The position numbers and the translations under genes are program-made. A DNA stretch of 64,000 nucleotides from Haematospirillum sp. H1815. Its GTDB lineage: Bacteria > Pseudomonadota > Alphaproteobacteria > Rhodospirillales > Rhodospirillaceae. This document shows positions 1 to 7,937 of the stretch, piece by piece; position 1 is the stretch's first letter; each line of letters opens with the position of its first letter. Location of the stretch: contig NZ_JAAVTA010000001.1 in the NCBI RefSeq assembly GCF_012102705.1, positions 124,001 to 188,000 on the forward strand, read 5' to 3'. The notes beneath the pieces are model-generated. The model had not been told where the DNA came from. It did no database searches and was given only the letters and a program-made list of their open reading frames with translations.

Positions 1-178
1 TGGACAGTTCTGCACGCAAAATCTTCTCGGCCTTGAGATCTGCGGCTGATACGAAGTCGCCCACGCCCTTGATCGAGACCTGAAGCTGCTCAAGTTCGCC
101 AAAGTCGCGCACCAGCTTTCGTCCGGCTTTTTCAGCCGCCATAACCATGACATTGAGTACAGGAGAGCGAAGAGCCAT
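1..178 (-). CDS. suhB: Inositol-1-monophosphatase family protein, N-terminal fragment
   Basis: Fifty-nine codons are visible, starting at the ATG whose complement lies at 176-178 and running off the left edge. The peptide begins MALRSPVLNVM and contains GDFVSAAD, which matches the N-terminal helix and DFVSxAD region of alphaproteobacterial inositol monophosphatases (SuhB). These are Mg-dependent enzymes that hydrolyse myo-inositol 1-phosphate and also act in rRNA antitermination in some bacteria. The metal-binding and catalytic motifs lie outside the window. It follows efp on the same strand after about 120 bp, a pairing I recall from related genomes. The call rests on a short segment. Confidence 0.75.
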   Translation of the reverse strand, partial: MALRSPVLNVMVMAAEKAGRKLVRDFGELEQLQVSIKGVGDFVSAADLKAEKILRAELS

Positions 179-298
179 TGCCTGAAAGGTTCCCTCAAAA
201 AAGTCAGGCGGGCATGCTGCACAGCAACAAAAACCCGCCACAAAGCCTTGCTGCCCCGGAACGCTGCGTACCGTAACCGGCCCGGGGTTTTCTGGAAC

Positions 299-865
299 TT
301 ATCCCTTGTAGCGTTCTACGTAGGAGCATTCCTCGGTGTTGACAACCACCTTGGTGCCCGCCTCGATATGCGGTGGGATCATGATCCGCATTCCATTTTC
401 CAGCATGCCCGGCTTGTAGGATGAAGAGGCTGTCTGTCCCTTGACGACGGGCTCACACTCCACAACGGCCAGGACGACCGAGTTGGGAAGCTTAACGGAT
501 ACGGGCTTGCCCTCGATCAGGTCAATAACCACATCCATGCCATCCTGCAGAAAACCGCCCTTTTCACCGACCAAGTCGGATTGAAGCGGAAACTGGTCGA
601 ATGTTTCCTTGTCCATGAAGTTATAGCCGGATTCATCCTGGAACAGGTATGTACAGTCAATCTGACGGACATCCAGCTTTTCCACGGTATCAGCCGTGCG
701 CCAGCGTGCGTTGGACTTGTTTCCGGTATCAACATCCCGGATTTCCACGGTGATGAAGGCGCCGCCCTTTCCTGGCTGCACAATCTGGGTCTTCAGGACG
801 CTCCAGCTGCGGCCTTCGTGTTCGATGACCATGCCGGGGCGAATCAGGTTGGCGTTAATCTTCAT
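299..865 (-). CDS. efp: Translation elongation factor P
   Basis: The 188-residue protein has the normal EF-P length and three-domain layout: an N-terminal KOW-like domain (about 1-65) and two OB domains. EF-P binds ribosomes stalled at polyproline and stimulates peptide bond formation. The exposed loop reads PGKGGAF with Lys33 at the tip, equivalent to the modified Lys34 of E. coli EF-P. The divergent neighbour at 992 encodes EpmA, the enzyme that attaches beta-lysine to this residue, so the lysine is probably modified. The 126 bp between the two genes must hold both promoters. No EpmB gene (lysine 2,3-aminomutase) is present in this window. Confidence 0.96.
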   Translation of the reverse strand: MKINANLIRPGMVIEHEGRSWSVLKTQIVQPGKGGAFITVEIRDVDTGNKSNARWRTADTVEKLDVRQIDCTYLFQDESGYNFMDKETFDQFPLQSDLVGEKGGFLQDGMDVVIDLIEGKPVSVKLPNSVVLAVVECEPVVKGQTASSSYKPGMLENGMRIMIPPHIEAGTKVVVNTEECSYVERYKG

Positions 866-991
866 GTGTAAACTTCTGAAAGCTGTTTCAAGGAGAATTG
901 GTCACAGATCGCAGCGGGCTTCCTATCAGATCGTGGCGCCGCTGGCAACAGAGCTGGCATTGTTTCTTCAATTGCTATATCAGGTGCGCTT

Positions 992-2008
992 ATGACGCAG
1001 GATAAGAACAGATCATCGCCTCCATGCTGGTGGGATGCCGATTCGTTGGCGCGCCGGCTTCCTTTTCTGCGGGCCCGCCAGAATGTTATGGCCAATATCC
1101 GCACCTTTTTTGCGGCCCGGGACTTTCTGGAGGTGGAAACGCCGGCCCTGCAGTGTTCGCCGGGTCTGGAACCGCATTTGAAGGCCTTTCGTACGGTTCT
1201 TGAGGATCCGGATGGTGGGAAGCGGACATTCTATCTGCATACAAGCCCCGAATTTGCCATGAAAAAGCTTCTGGCAGGGGGCCTTCCGCGTCTGTTCCAG
1301 ATTGCCCGTGTTTTCCGTAATGGTGAGCGGTCTGATACTCATCATCCAGAATTTACAATGCTAGAATGGTACCGGGCGCAGGCCAGCTACACGGATTTGA
1401 TGGTTGATGTCGGGGAGCTTTTTACGGCCGTCGGCATCAGTCAACCGGTTTCCCGGCTGACGGTCCAGGACGCTTTCTTCCGTTATGCCGGTATCGATCT
1501 GCTGTCGACAGTATCAGATCCGTCAGACCCCGCTCCGCCACCGGATTGTTTGCGCGCAGAAGCATCCCGCATTGGGGTGTATACCGGGGCTGGTGATCGC
1601 TGGGATGATGTGTTCTTTCACATCTTTCTGGACCGTATAGAGCCTTCTCTGGGCTGTGATGGCCCCGTCATCCTGTATGATTGGCCGGCATCGATGGCGG
1701 CATTGTCGCGGCGTTCAGTCGCGGATCCCAGGGTGTGTGAGCGTTTCGAGGTTTATCTGAACGGGGTAGAGCTGGCCAATGCATTCGGCGAATTAACCGA
1801 TGCTGCGGAGCAGCGCCGCCGTTTCGAGCATGATATGGAGCTGAAACAGCGATTGTATGGCGTGCGCTACCCGATTGATGAAGCCTTTATGGATGCGGTG
1901 TCCTGTTTGCCGGAATGTGCGGGTATTGCCCTGGGGGTAGACCGTCTGGTGATGGCGGTGGCCGGGGCCAGCCGCATCACCGATGTGCTATGGGCCGAGG
2001 TTGACTGA
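992..2008 (+). CDS. epmA: EF-P--lysine ligase EpmA (PoxA/GenX)
   Basis: This 338-residue class II aminoacyl-tRNA synthetase-like protein lacks the N-terminal anticodon-binding domain of LysRS, as EpmA does. Motif 2 is visible as RVFRNGERSDTHHPEFTMLEW and motif 3 as GIALGVDRLVMA near the C-terminus. Family knowledge: EpmA activates (R)-beta-lysine with ATP and transfers it to the loop lysine of EF-P. The divergent position beside efp supports that partnership. The start at ATG 992 gives an N-terminus of family length. A true lysyl-tRNA synthetase is excluded by size. Confidence 0.93.
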   Translation: MTQDKNRSSPPCWWDADSLARRLPFLRARQNVMANIRTFFAARDFLEVETPALQCSPGLEPHLKAFRTVLEDPDGGKRTFYLHTSPEFAMKKLLAGGLPRLFQIARVFRNGERSDTHHPEFTMLEWYRAQASYTDLMVDVGELFTAVGISQPVSRLTVQDAFFRYAGIDLLSTVSDPSDPAPPPDCLRAEASRIGVYTGAGDRWDDVFFHIFLDRIEPSLGCDGPVILYDWPASMAALSRRSVADPRVCERFEVYLNGVELANAFGELTDAAEQRRRFEHDMELKQRLYGVRYPIDEAFMDAVSCLPECAGIALGVDRLVMAVAGASRITDVLWAEVD

Positions 2009-2017
2009 TCTACCCTT

Positions 2018-2656
2018 TCAGGGGATCATAGCTTGGTTCAGCTTCCTGATCGCGTCCGCAGGTCCCTCCGGCCAGTCCCATACGCCACTGCATACGGCCA
2101 GAAAATCAGCGCCGGCTTCAACCAGTGGACGGGCATTGTCCGGTGTTATGCCCCCAATGGCCACGCAGGGCGGGGTCATGGTTTCTTGCCACCAGCGCAG
2201 TAAGGAGACGTCAGCCATGGCTGGTGGTTCTTTGGTCTGCGTCGGATAGAAAGCTCCGAAGGCGATATAATCAGCTCCATCTTCAGCCGCCAGCATGGCC
2301 AGGTGACGACTGTCGTGGCAGGTGACGCCGACGATCCGGTCAGAACCCATAATCCGGCGTGCCTCTGTGCATTTGCTGTCATCCTGTCCGACGTGGACAC
2401 CGTCACACCCGCCCTGGTTAGCCAGATCCGGTCGGTCGTTGAGGATAAAGGCAACATCGTGCTGCTGTGCAACAGGCATGAGCTGCTCGATCGCTCGTAA
2501 AACGGTCGCATCATCCGCTGTTTTCATGCGCAGTTGCAGCGCCGCAACATCGCCGGCGCCCAGGGCTGATTTGAGTTGCTCGGCAAAGCGCGGCACATCG
2601 TGCAGGTTTGGTGGCGTGACAAGGTAAAGGCGGCATTCGTGTGAAAAGGCGACCAT
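2018..2656 (-). CDS. thiE: Thiamine-phosphate synthase (ThiE/TenI family)
   Basis: The chosen ATG at 2656 gives 212 residues. An upstream in-frame start would add 15 residues inside the preceding gene. Conserved features of the TIM-barrel family are visible: LQLRMK, NDRPDLA, GVHVGQDD, a GVTCHDS loop, FYPTQTK and AIGGIT. ThiE joins HMP diphosphate and thiazole phosphate to form thiamine phosphate. The start overlaps the stop of the upstream gene in a TAATG arrangement, so the two are probably translationally coupled. TenI-type relatives are hard to separate from true ThiE by eye. A thiD gene lies at 20.5 kb, not in this operon. Confidence 0.88.
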   Translation of the reverse strand: MVAFSHECRLYLVTPPNLHDVPRFAEQLKSALGAGDVAALQLRMKTADDATVLRAIEQLMPVAQQHDVAFILNDRPDLANQGGCDGVHVGQDDSKCTEARRIMGSDRIVGVTCHDSRHLAMLAAEDGADYIAFGAFYPTQTKEPPAMADVSLLRWWQETMTPPCVAIGGITPDNARPLVEAGADFLAVCSGVWDWPEGPADAIRKLNQAMIP

Positions 2657-3123
2657 TAGGGTTCCTGCAGGAGGTTGAGGGGCCGGCGCGGGCCGGTGCA
2701 AAGTGCCCCCTTGATAGCGTCACGATCTCCCCGGAGCAATGCTTTGCATGCATAATCTACATCTGTACACAGTCCCAGATCCAGGCGTTCTGGATAATCC
2801 AGTGTCAATCGCTGCCCCAATTGCCTAGCTACGGCTTCAAGGGTTCCGGTTGCTTTTGCGTGCAGGCTGTGGACGGCTATGACAGGGATTCCGTCGCGCA
2901 GGGCTGTAAGTGCCATCCCGGCTGCATCACCACAGTCCAGCACCAATGTCCACCGATCCGGGGGGGTCCCGGTTGTTTCGGTCAGGCAGAGAAGCCAGAG
3001 CCACCGGGGGCCTTGCCACCGGACGGCATCGGGTGGACTCCAGAATTCCAGGGGGCTTGTATTTCCAGCGCTGCGATACGCATGCAGGACCGTGCGGATG
3101 TGGTCGCGCCCGTGGACGATCAT
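2656..3123 (-). CDS. Conserved hypothetical protein coupled to thiE
   Basis: I do not recognise a named family. With the ATG at 3123 the product has 155 residues; a TTG at 3186 would add 21. Visible features are an N-terminal MIVHGRDH stretch, a central VLDCGDAAGMALTALRDG segment that looks like a strand-turn-helix of an alpha/beta fold, and a C-terminal tail. No signal peptide or membrane segment is apparent. I recall similar proteins with the LDCGDAAG motif in other alphaproteobacteria without known function. Its stop overlaps the thiE start, so a thiamine-linked role is conceivable, but that rests only on position. Confidence 0.6.
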   Translation of the reverse strand: MIVHGRDHIRTVLHAYRSAGNTSPLEFWSPPDAVRWQGPRWLWLLCLTETTGTPPDRWTLVLDCGDAAGMALTALRDGIPVIAVHSLHAKATGTLEAVARQLGQRLTLDYPERLDLGLCTDVDYACKALLRGDRDAIKGALCTGPRRPLNLLQEP

Positions 3124-3275
3124 GCGCAAGGGGACGGGGGGTGACAGCGGGGTATCTCCGGACAAGCTGGACACGGTAGCAGGCAAGAATGTTGACCGGT
3201 GCCCGGGTGGTGCCTATTCTGTGCCGCCGTATGCACAGCGGCTGTGCAGTGTATTGAAACCCAATGAGGATGTCT

Positions 3276-3506
3276 ATGTCGAGCCGGATTGAACAGGCCC
3301 TCGGCCGTCTTGATGATGCGGTGGCCGCCCTTGAGCAGGCCGGCCTGAAGGCTGCCGGAGCGTGCGACAGCAGTGAGGTTGCGCGCCTGAGTGCCGACCT
3401 GGAGGCTGTGCGTGCCGATTATGCGGCGTTACAGTTGACCAGCCAGCAGGCATCCGGGCGCATAGACGCCGCGATCAGCCGCTTGCGCGCTGTACTGGAG
3501 GTATAG
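3276..3506 (+). CDS. DUF4164-like coiled-coil protein upstream of zapA
   Basis: This 76-residue protein is almost entirely heptad-like helix (RIEQALGRLDDAVAALEQ, then LSADLEAVRADYAALQ), which predicts a coiled coil. Small coiled-coil proteins of the DUF4164 type commonly precede zapA in alphaproteobacteria, and here the gene ends 4 bp before zapA. ATG codons at 3264, 3270 and 3276 share the frame. I chose 3276 because GAGG sits about six bases upstream. A role in division alongside ZapA is inferred from position only. Confidence 0.7.
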   Translation: MSSRIEQALGRLDDAVAALEQAGLKAAGACDSSEVARLSADLEAVRADYAALQLTSQQASGRIDAAISRLRAVLEV

Positions 3507-3510
3507 GCCC

Positions 3511-4101
3511 ATGGCCAAGGTTACGCTGACGATCAACAGCCGTCATTACACCGTTGGGTGCGAAGACGGGCAGGAGGCAGAGGTCGATTTGCTTGGCCGT
3601 GATATTGATCGTCGTGCCCGGGCACTGGCCAATGAGGCCGGTGCGGTTTCCGACGAGCTGGTTATGGTTCTGGTATCCCTGCTGTTGGCTGATGAAGCCC
3701 GCGAAGCCACCAAGGCGCGGGATGCTCTTGTCCGAAGTCTTGAGGAGGCTGTTGAAGCCCGTGACAAGGCGCAGGAGATGTCCGAGCATATCGCGCTGGA
3801 GGCGGATCAGGAAATCCGGCGCGTTGCGGATGTCCGTGATCGTCTGGAGGCTGACCGTGACGCCGCTTTGTCGGCGCATAAAGCCTTGGAGGCCAGCTTT
3901 TGCGCGATGCAGCAAGAGAGAGACGCCTTGCGTGCACAGCTTGAGGAAGCGCGTCAGGCCTTGGAGTCAGCCCGTCTTCACCTTGAGCAAAGGCGCGATG
4001 AGCAGTCTACCCTGCGTTTGAGCGAGGAGAATTTTGTCAGTGCGATCGAGCACATGGCAAAACGTGTGGAAACAGTTGCGCAAACGCTTCTGGCCTCCTA
4101 G
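3511..4101 (+). CDS. zapA: Cell division protein ZapA with long coiled-coil extension
   Basis: Residues 1-60 carry the ZapA head: a beta strand (MAKVTLTINSRHYTVGCEDGQE), a loop, then a helix ending LVSLLLADEA. ZapA binds FtsZ and bundles protofilaments at the Z-ring. The rest, about residues 65-175, is a very long charged coiled coil rich in Glu, Arg and Ala. At 196 residues it is clearly longer than the usual 100-130, though long forms occur in alphaproteobacteria. The gene lies 4 bp after the DUF4164 gene and is followed by a 6S RNA and the cyclo-ligase, a conserved order. Confidence 0.88.
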   Translation: MAKVTLTINSRHYTVGCEDGQEAEVDLLGRDIDRRARALANEAGAVSDELVMVLVSLLLADEAREATKARDALVRSLEEAVEARDKAQEMSEHIALEADQEIRRVADVRDRLEADRDAALSAHKALEASFCAMQQERDALRAQLEEARQALESARLHLEQRRDEQSTLRLSEENFVSAIEHMAKRVETVAQTLLAS

Positions 4102-4154
4102 ACTGAGGATGTGCGAAGCTGCCCGGTTCGTCAGGTTGCACTACTCCCGGGGGC

Positions 4155-4160
4155 TATAAT
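4155..4160 (+). promoter_or_regulatory. -10 box of the putative 6S RNA promoter
   Basis: A perfect TATAAT lies in the zapA to cyclo-ligase gap, and the predicted RNA begins about seven bases downstream. A good -35 at normal spacing is not obvious: TTGCAC at 4136-4141 is only 13 bp away. Confidence 0.45.
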
Positions 4161-4166
4161 CTTAGA

Positions 4167-4320
4167 AAGGGACCTGTCCCTGCTGTGGCTGTGGCTGCAG
4201 TATCATGGGTCCCACTTTGTGCTCGCGGCCTTAGTGGAGGTTGCGCTTTGCCAACGGCCCAAGGTGGCTTCGCCTCTTGATTGCGTTTTATTCGGGCCCG
4301 TGCGTCTGTGCGGGTCCATC
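4167..4320 (+). ncRNA. ssrS: 6S RNA (SsrS), putative
   Basis: 6S RNA binds the sigma70 holoenzyme by mimicking an open promoter. The region between zapA and the 5-formyl-THF cyclo-ligase gene is the classic 6S location in proteobacteria. A perfect TATAAT precedes it. The segment at 4170-4176 (GGACCTG) can pair with 4311-4317 (CGGGTCC) to form a closing stem, with further partly paired GC-rich sequence inside, as expected for a long interrupted hairpin of about 150 nt. No open frame of note lies here. The ends are estimated to within about 10 bases, and covariance-model support is lacking. Confidence 0.7.
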
Positions 4321-4379
4321 TTTATATGTACGATGTTTCTGATCGTGCCTTTCTGGCCTCCAGCGTGGATTATGGGTGC

Positions 4380-4982
4380 GTGAGCCATTGTTCCGAGGAC
4401 AAGAGCCTGTTGCGTCGCACTCTGTTACAGCGGCGTGATGATTTTGTGGCGTCCGGAGCAGCCTTGGCTGCTGGATCGGCCCTGACGGGTTTTGTTGCGC
4501 GCCTTCTCCTTGAGTACCCTGCCGACCGTATTGTTGCGGCCTATGTCCCCATGAGGGGCGAGCCAGACCCCATTGCCGGTGTTGCTGCTGCGGGTCGGGC
4601 CTTGGCGCTGCCGGTTGTGTGTGGTCGTGACCAGCCTCTTGTGTTCCGGCGATGGCAACTTGGTGATCCTCTGGAAGAAGGCATCTGGGGAACCCGTCAT
4701 CCCCCGTCATCCTGCCCGTTTGTTGTTCCGGACCTGGTTCTGGTTCCGGCTGTCGGGTTTACAGGATCCGGTACGCGTCTTGGGTATGGTGGTGGGTTCT
4801 ATGACCGGACGCTGCCTGCGCTGCCTGCCCCCGGTTCCCGGGTGCCTGCTTTTGCTGTGGCGTGGGAGTGTCAAAGGGTTGACGTTCTGCCAACTGAGCC
4901 ACACGACATTCCCCTGGATGGTTGGGTAACAGAGGCAGGCTTTTGCCAGCTCACCACGTCCGGGACAACCAGACAATCATGA
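4380..4982 (+). CDS. 5-formyltetrahydrofolate cyclo-ligase
   Basis: The enzyme (MTHFS; YgfA in E. coli) converts 5-formyl-THF to 5,10-methenyl-THF using ATP. Diagnostic features are the N-terminal K-x-x-LRR-x-x-x-x-RR helix, YVPMRGEPDP, and the C-terminal GTRLGYGGGFYDRTL loop that binds nucleotide and folate. GTG 4380 gives a 200-residue protein of family length starting VSHCSEDKSLLRR. ATG 4326 or 4281 in the same frame would add 18 or 33 residues and run into the 6S RNA, so I prefer the later start. The link with 6S RNA upstream is a conserved proteobacterial arrangement. Confidence 0.88.
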   Translation: MSHCSEDKSLLRRTLLQRRDDFVASGAALAAGSALTGFVARLLLEYPADRIVAAYVPMRGEPDPIAGVAAAGRALALPVVCGRDQPLVFRRWQLGDPLEEGIWGTRHPPSSCPFVVPDLVLVPAVGFTGSGTRLGYGGGFYDRTLPALPAPGSRVPAFAVAWECQRVDVLPTEPHDIPLDGWVTEAGFCQLTTSGTTRQS

Positions 4983-5010
4983 ACAGAAGAAACGAGAGAG
5001 GTTCCAGCGT

Positions 5011-5841
5011 ATGCGGTTGATGTATCTGGGGGATGTTGTCGGGCGGGCCGGGCGCGAAAAGGCTTGTCAGGTCATTCCGGACTTACGCAGGAGCCTCGGG
5101 CTGGATTTTGTCGCTGTGTGTGCTGAGAATGCCGCTCACGGCTTTGGTCTGACAGCGAGTATTGCACAGGACTTTTTTGCCAGTGGTGTTGATGCCCTGA
5201 CCTTGGGCAACCATGCCTGGGACCAGCGGGAGATGATCGCCTATATTGATCGGGAACCCAGGATCCTGCGCCCGATCAATTATCCTGTCGGGACCCCGGG
5301 GCGTGGGGCCATGCTTTATACAACGGCGGCGGGGCGAAGGGTTCTGGTTGTCCAGTGCATGGGGCGCCTGTTTATGGATCCGCTGGATGACCCTTTTGCG
5401 GCTGTCAATGCAGAGCTGGAGCGGTTCCGTCTGGGTGGCGGTGTTGATGCCGTGATTGTGGACATTCACGCCGAGGCAACCAGTGAAAAGATGGCCCTTG
5501 GGCATTTCTGTGACGGACGTGCTTCCCTGGTTGCGGGGACGCATTCTCATATCCCGACCGCCGACGTCCAGATTTTCCCATCTGGTACAGCCTACATTAC
5601 GGACCTGGGCATGTGTGGGGATTATGACTCTGTCATCGGTATGAAAAAAGACGTAGCCGTATCCCGCTTTGTGCGCAAGATGCCGACAGACAAGCTCTCC
5701 CCCGCGACAGGGGACGCAACCGTGTGTGGCGTTGTTGTTCAGACAGATGACCGTACGGGCTTGGCTATGTCTGTGCATCCAATTCGGATCGGTGGCCGAC
5801 TGCAGTCGGCCATGCCTGTTTTTGACAACGAGACACCCTGA
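5011..5841 (+). CDS. YmdB-family metallophosphoesterase
   Basis: The 276-residue protein matches the TIGR00282/YmdB family of dinuclear metal phosphodiesterases. Visible metal-site motifs are GDVVGR at the N-terminus, CAENAAHGFG, TLGNHAWD, VDIHAEATSEK and GTHSHIPTAD. B. subtilis YmdB hydrolyses 2',3'-cyclic nucleotides and affects biofilm and motility gene expression; the substrate here is unknown. It follows the cyclo-ligase by 28 bp on the same strand and probably shares its transcript. A good AGAGAGG-like ribosome site precedes ATG 5011. Confidence 0.9.
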   Translation: MRLMYLGDVVGRAGREKACQVIPDLRRSLGLDFVAVCAENAAHGFGLTASIAQDFFASGVDALTLGNHAWDQREMIAYIDREPRILRPINYPVGTPGRGAMLYTTAAGRRVLVVQCMGRLFMDPLDDPFAAVNAELERFRLGGGVDAVIVDIHAEATSEKMALGHFCDGRASLVAGTHSHIPTADVQIFPSGTAYITDLGMCGDYDSVIGMKKDVAVSRFVRKMPTDKLSPATGDATVCGVVVQTDDRTGLAMSVHPIRIGGRLQSAMPVFDNETP

Positions 5842-5869
5842 AATCTGCCTCAGAACTGTGTTCTGGCCC

Positions 5870-5899
5870 TTGTCTTTCAGGGGGTAGTCCTGCCATAGT
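5870..5899 (+). promoter_or_regulatory. Possible sigma70 promoter before yebC
   Basis: TTGTCT at 5870-5875 and CATAGT at 5894-5899 are separated by 18 bp in the 171-bp gap between the ymdB homologue and yebC. The match is moderate and rests on consensus resemblance alone. Confidence 0.3.
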
Positions 5900-6012
5900 G
5901 CGCCGTTCGTGCCAAGAGGCAGCATGACAGCTGTCCGGGCAGAGCCGGGGTTTTGGCGGGGTCGCCGTACAGACCCCGAGTTTCTGTTTCAGTTCCAGGA
6001 TATCAAGATACC

Positions 6013-6750
6013 ATGGCCGGTCATTCCAAATTCAAGAACATCATGCATCGCAAGGGTGCGCAGGACGCCAAGCGCGCCAAGCTGTTTACCAAGCTGGCCA
6101 AGGAAATTTATGTGGCCGCCAGAACCGGTGGGCCGGAGCCGGAAGGCAACCCGCGCCTTCGCGCTGCGATTATGGATGCCCGCAAGAACTCCCTGCCCAA
6201 GGACAACATAGAACGTGCTCTGAAAAAGGCCCAGTCCGGTGCGGACGGGGAGGATTATGAAGAGGTACGCTATGAAGGTATGGGGCCGGGCAATGTTGCT
6301 GTTATCGTTGAGGCATTGACAGATAACCGGAACCGTACCGCTTCTGATGTGCGGGCTGTTTTCTCCAAGCATGGCGGGACATTGACCCCGGTACAGTTCA
6401 ACTTTGAGCGTGTTGGCTACATTGTCTATGTATCGTCCGTGGGGTCGCCGGATGATGTGTTGGAAGCTGCCGTTGAGGCGGGTGCCGATGATGTGGTTTC
6501 GTCTGAAGAGGAGCATGAGATCTTTTGTGCCCCTGATAGTTTGGGGGCGGTTCGCGCTGCCCTTGAGCAGGTTCTGGGAGAGCCGGAAGCCGCCCGACTG
6601 GATTGGAAAGCCCTCAATACGGTCTCGTTGGATGAAGACGGTGCACGCAGCTTGCTGAAGTTTCTGGATATTCTGGAAGATAATGATGATGTGCAGCGGG
6701 TCTTCTCCAACGAAGAGATTCCCGATGCGGTTATGGCATGTCTTGATTGA
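6013..6750 (+). CDS. YebC/PmpR family protein (TACO1 family)
   Basis: The protein begins [18 protein letters not shown], the invariant start of this family, which fixes ATG 6013 and gives 245 residues. Other hallmarks are [19 protein letters not shown] and the acidic C-terminal domain. Family members act as transcription factors next to ruvC or relieve ribosome stalling at proline-rich stretches. Here, as often, the gene lies directly upstream of ruvCAB, with a 27-bp gap to ruvC. Which function applies cannot be told from sequence. Confidence 0.95.
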   Translation: MAGHSKFKNIMHRKGAQDAKRAKLFTKLAKEIYVAARTGGPEPEGNPRLRAAIMDARKNSLPKDNIERALKKAQSGADGEDYEEVRYEGMGPGNVAVIVEALTDNRNRTASDVRAVFSKHGGTLTPVQFNFERVGYIVYVSSVGSPDDVLEAAVEAGADDVVSSEEEHEIFCAPDSLGAVRAALEQVLGEPEAARLDWKALNTVSLDEDGARSLLKFLDILEDNDDVQRVFSNEEIPDAVMACLD

Positions 6751-6777
6751 TACCATGTGGTGCCCGGGGGTGGTGTG

Positions 6778-7290
6778 ATGACAATCCGGATATTGGGCCT
6801 TGATCCCGGGCTGCGTCACACCGGTTGGGGTGTGATCGAAGTTGCTGGAAACCGCATGCGTGTACTTGCTGATGGTACAGTTCATACCGATGCCTCCCGG
6901 TCACTTGCCGAGCGCTTGGCTTGCCTGTTTGAAGGGCTGTCGGACGTTGTCGATCAGTGGACCCCGGATGAGGCTGCTGTGGAAGAGACCTTTGTTAACC
7001 GGAATCCTCATTCAACTCTGAAACTGGGGCAAGCGCGCGGGGTGTCCCTTCTGGTTCCGGCGCGTCGGGGTATTCCCGTGGCGGAGTACCAGCCGTCCCA
7101 GGTCAAGAAGGCTGTTGTGGGGACAGGCGCTGCCGGAAAGGAACAGGTGCAGATGATGGTGCGGACGCTGTTGCCCGGTTGTACCATCAGTACAGCAGAT
7201 GCGGCTGATGCGCTGGCTGTTGCTGTGTGTCATGCTCACTTCCGGTCCTCGTCGATGGCACTGGCGGCGCTGGCAGGAGGGAAACGCTGA
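6778..7290 (+). CDS. ruvC: Crossover junction endodeoxyribonuclease RuvC
   Basis: RuvC is the dimeric Mg-dependent resolvase that nicks Holliday junctions held by RuvAB. The 170-residue protein starts at ATG 6778 ([18 protein letters not shown]). Acidic catalytic residues are seen in [13 protein letters not shown] and the C-terminal DAADALA segment. An upstream GTG/ATG frame would add seven residues without a better ribosome site. The stop overlaps the ruvA start in TGATG, indicating translational coupling. Confidence 0.96.
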   Translation: MTIRILGLDPGLRHTGWGVIEVAGNRMRVLADGTVHTDASRSLAERLACLFEGLSDVVDQWTPDEAAVEETFVNRNPHSTLKLGQARGVSLLVPARRGIPVAEYQPSQVKKAVVGTGAAGKEQVQMMVRTLLPGCTISTADAADALAVAVCHAHFRSSSMALAALAGGKR

Positions 7291-7937
7291 TGATTGCAAA
7301 GCTGCGGGGTGTGGTTGACAGCACAGGTGATGACTGGGTTGTTATTGATGTGGGTGGGGTTGGCTATCTTGTCTTTGCTTCCACCCGTACTTTGTCACGT
7401 GTTTCAGTGGGGGAAGCCGCGGTCCTGATCGTGGAAACCCATGTCCGGGAAGATCATATCCATCTGTATGGCTTCTCAGCCGAAGCGGAGCGCGCCTTCT
7501 TTCGCCTTCTTCTAACGGTCCAGGGGGTTGGAGCCAAGGTTGCCCTGGCGATCCTGTCCGTTGGATCACCTGATGATATCGCGAGGGCAATTGCGGCGGC
7601 AGATCGGGGGATGTTAACCCGTGCCACGGGGGTGGGGCCCAAGCTGGCCGGCCGTATTGTTGCAGAACTGAAGGACAAGGTTGTGGCCTTTCCCGTCCAT
7701 GCTGGGGGGGCTGGTGCGGAGGGCGTGTCCCGGATTGGTCCTGTGTCTGTGGCTCCTGTTGCCGGCGCTTGTGACGTGTCTGGCGATGCGGTATCGGCTC
7801 TGGTCAATCTGGGTTATGGCCGTGCCGATGCGTTTGCTGCCGTTGCTGTCAGCGCCCGTGATCTGGGTGAGAACGCGACCGTACAGGGTCTGTTGTCGGC
7901 CTCGCTGCGTTATCTGGGCAGGGGGCTTCAGGCATGA
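7290..7937 (+). CDS. ruvA: Holliday junction DNA helicase subunit RuvA
   Basis: RuvA tetramers bind the four-way junction and load RuvB. The 215-residue protein starts MIAKLRGVV at 7290. It shows the N-terminal OB fold (about 1-65) with [12 protein letters not shown], two helix-hairpin-helix motifs ([12 protein letters not shown] and [12 protein letters not shown]), a flexible Ala/Gly/Val linker and a C-terminal helical domain ending in [13 protein letters not shown], which binds RuvB. It overlaps ruvC and ruvB by a few bases on either side. Confidence 0.96.
   Translation: MIAKLRGVVDSTGDDWVVIDVGGVGYLVFASTRTLSRVSVGEAAVLIVETHVREDHIHLYGFSAEAERAFFRLLLTVQGVGAKVALAILSVGSPDDIARAIAAADRGMLTRATGVGPKLAGRIVAELKDKVVAFPVHAGGAGAEGVSRIGPVSVAPVAGACDVSGDAVSALVNLGYGRADAFAAVAVSARDLGENATVQGLLSASLRYLGRGLQA

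Noticed and set aside
5083-5925. Open frame of 280 codons on the minus strand opposite the ymdB homologue
   Set aside because: It is antisense to a well-conserved metallophosphoesterase with all metal motifs; the antisense peptide is low in structure and rich in Arg, Gly and His.
5989-6885. Open frame of 298 codons on the minus strand opposite yebC
   Set aside because: It lies wholly over yebC and the start of ruvC, whose families are certain. Its peptide has no recognisable motif.
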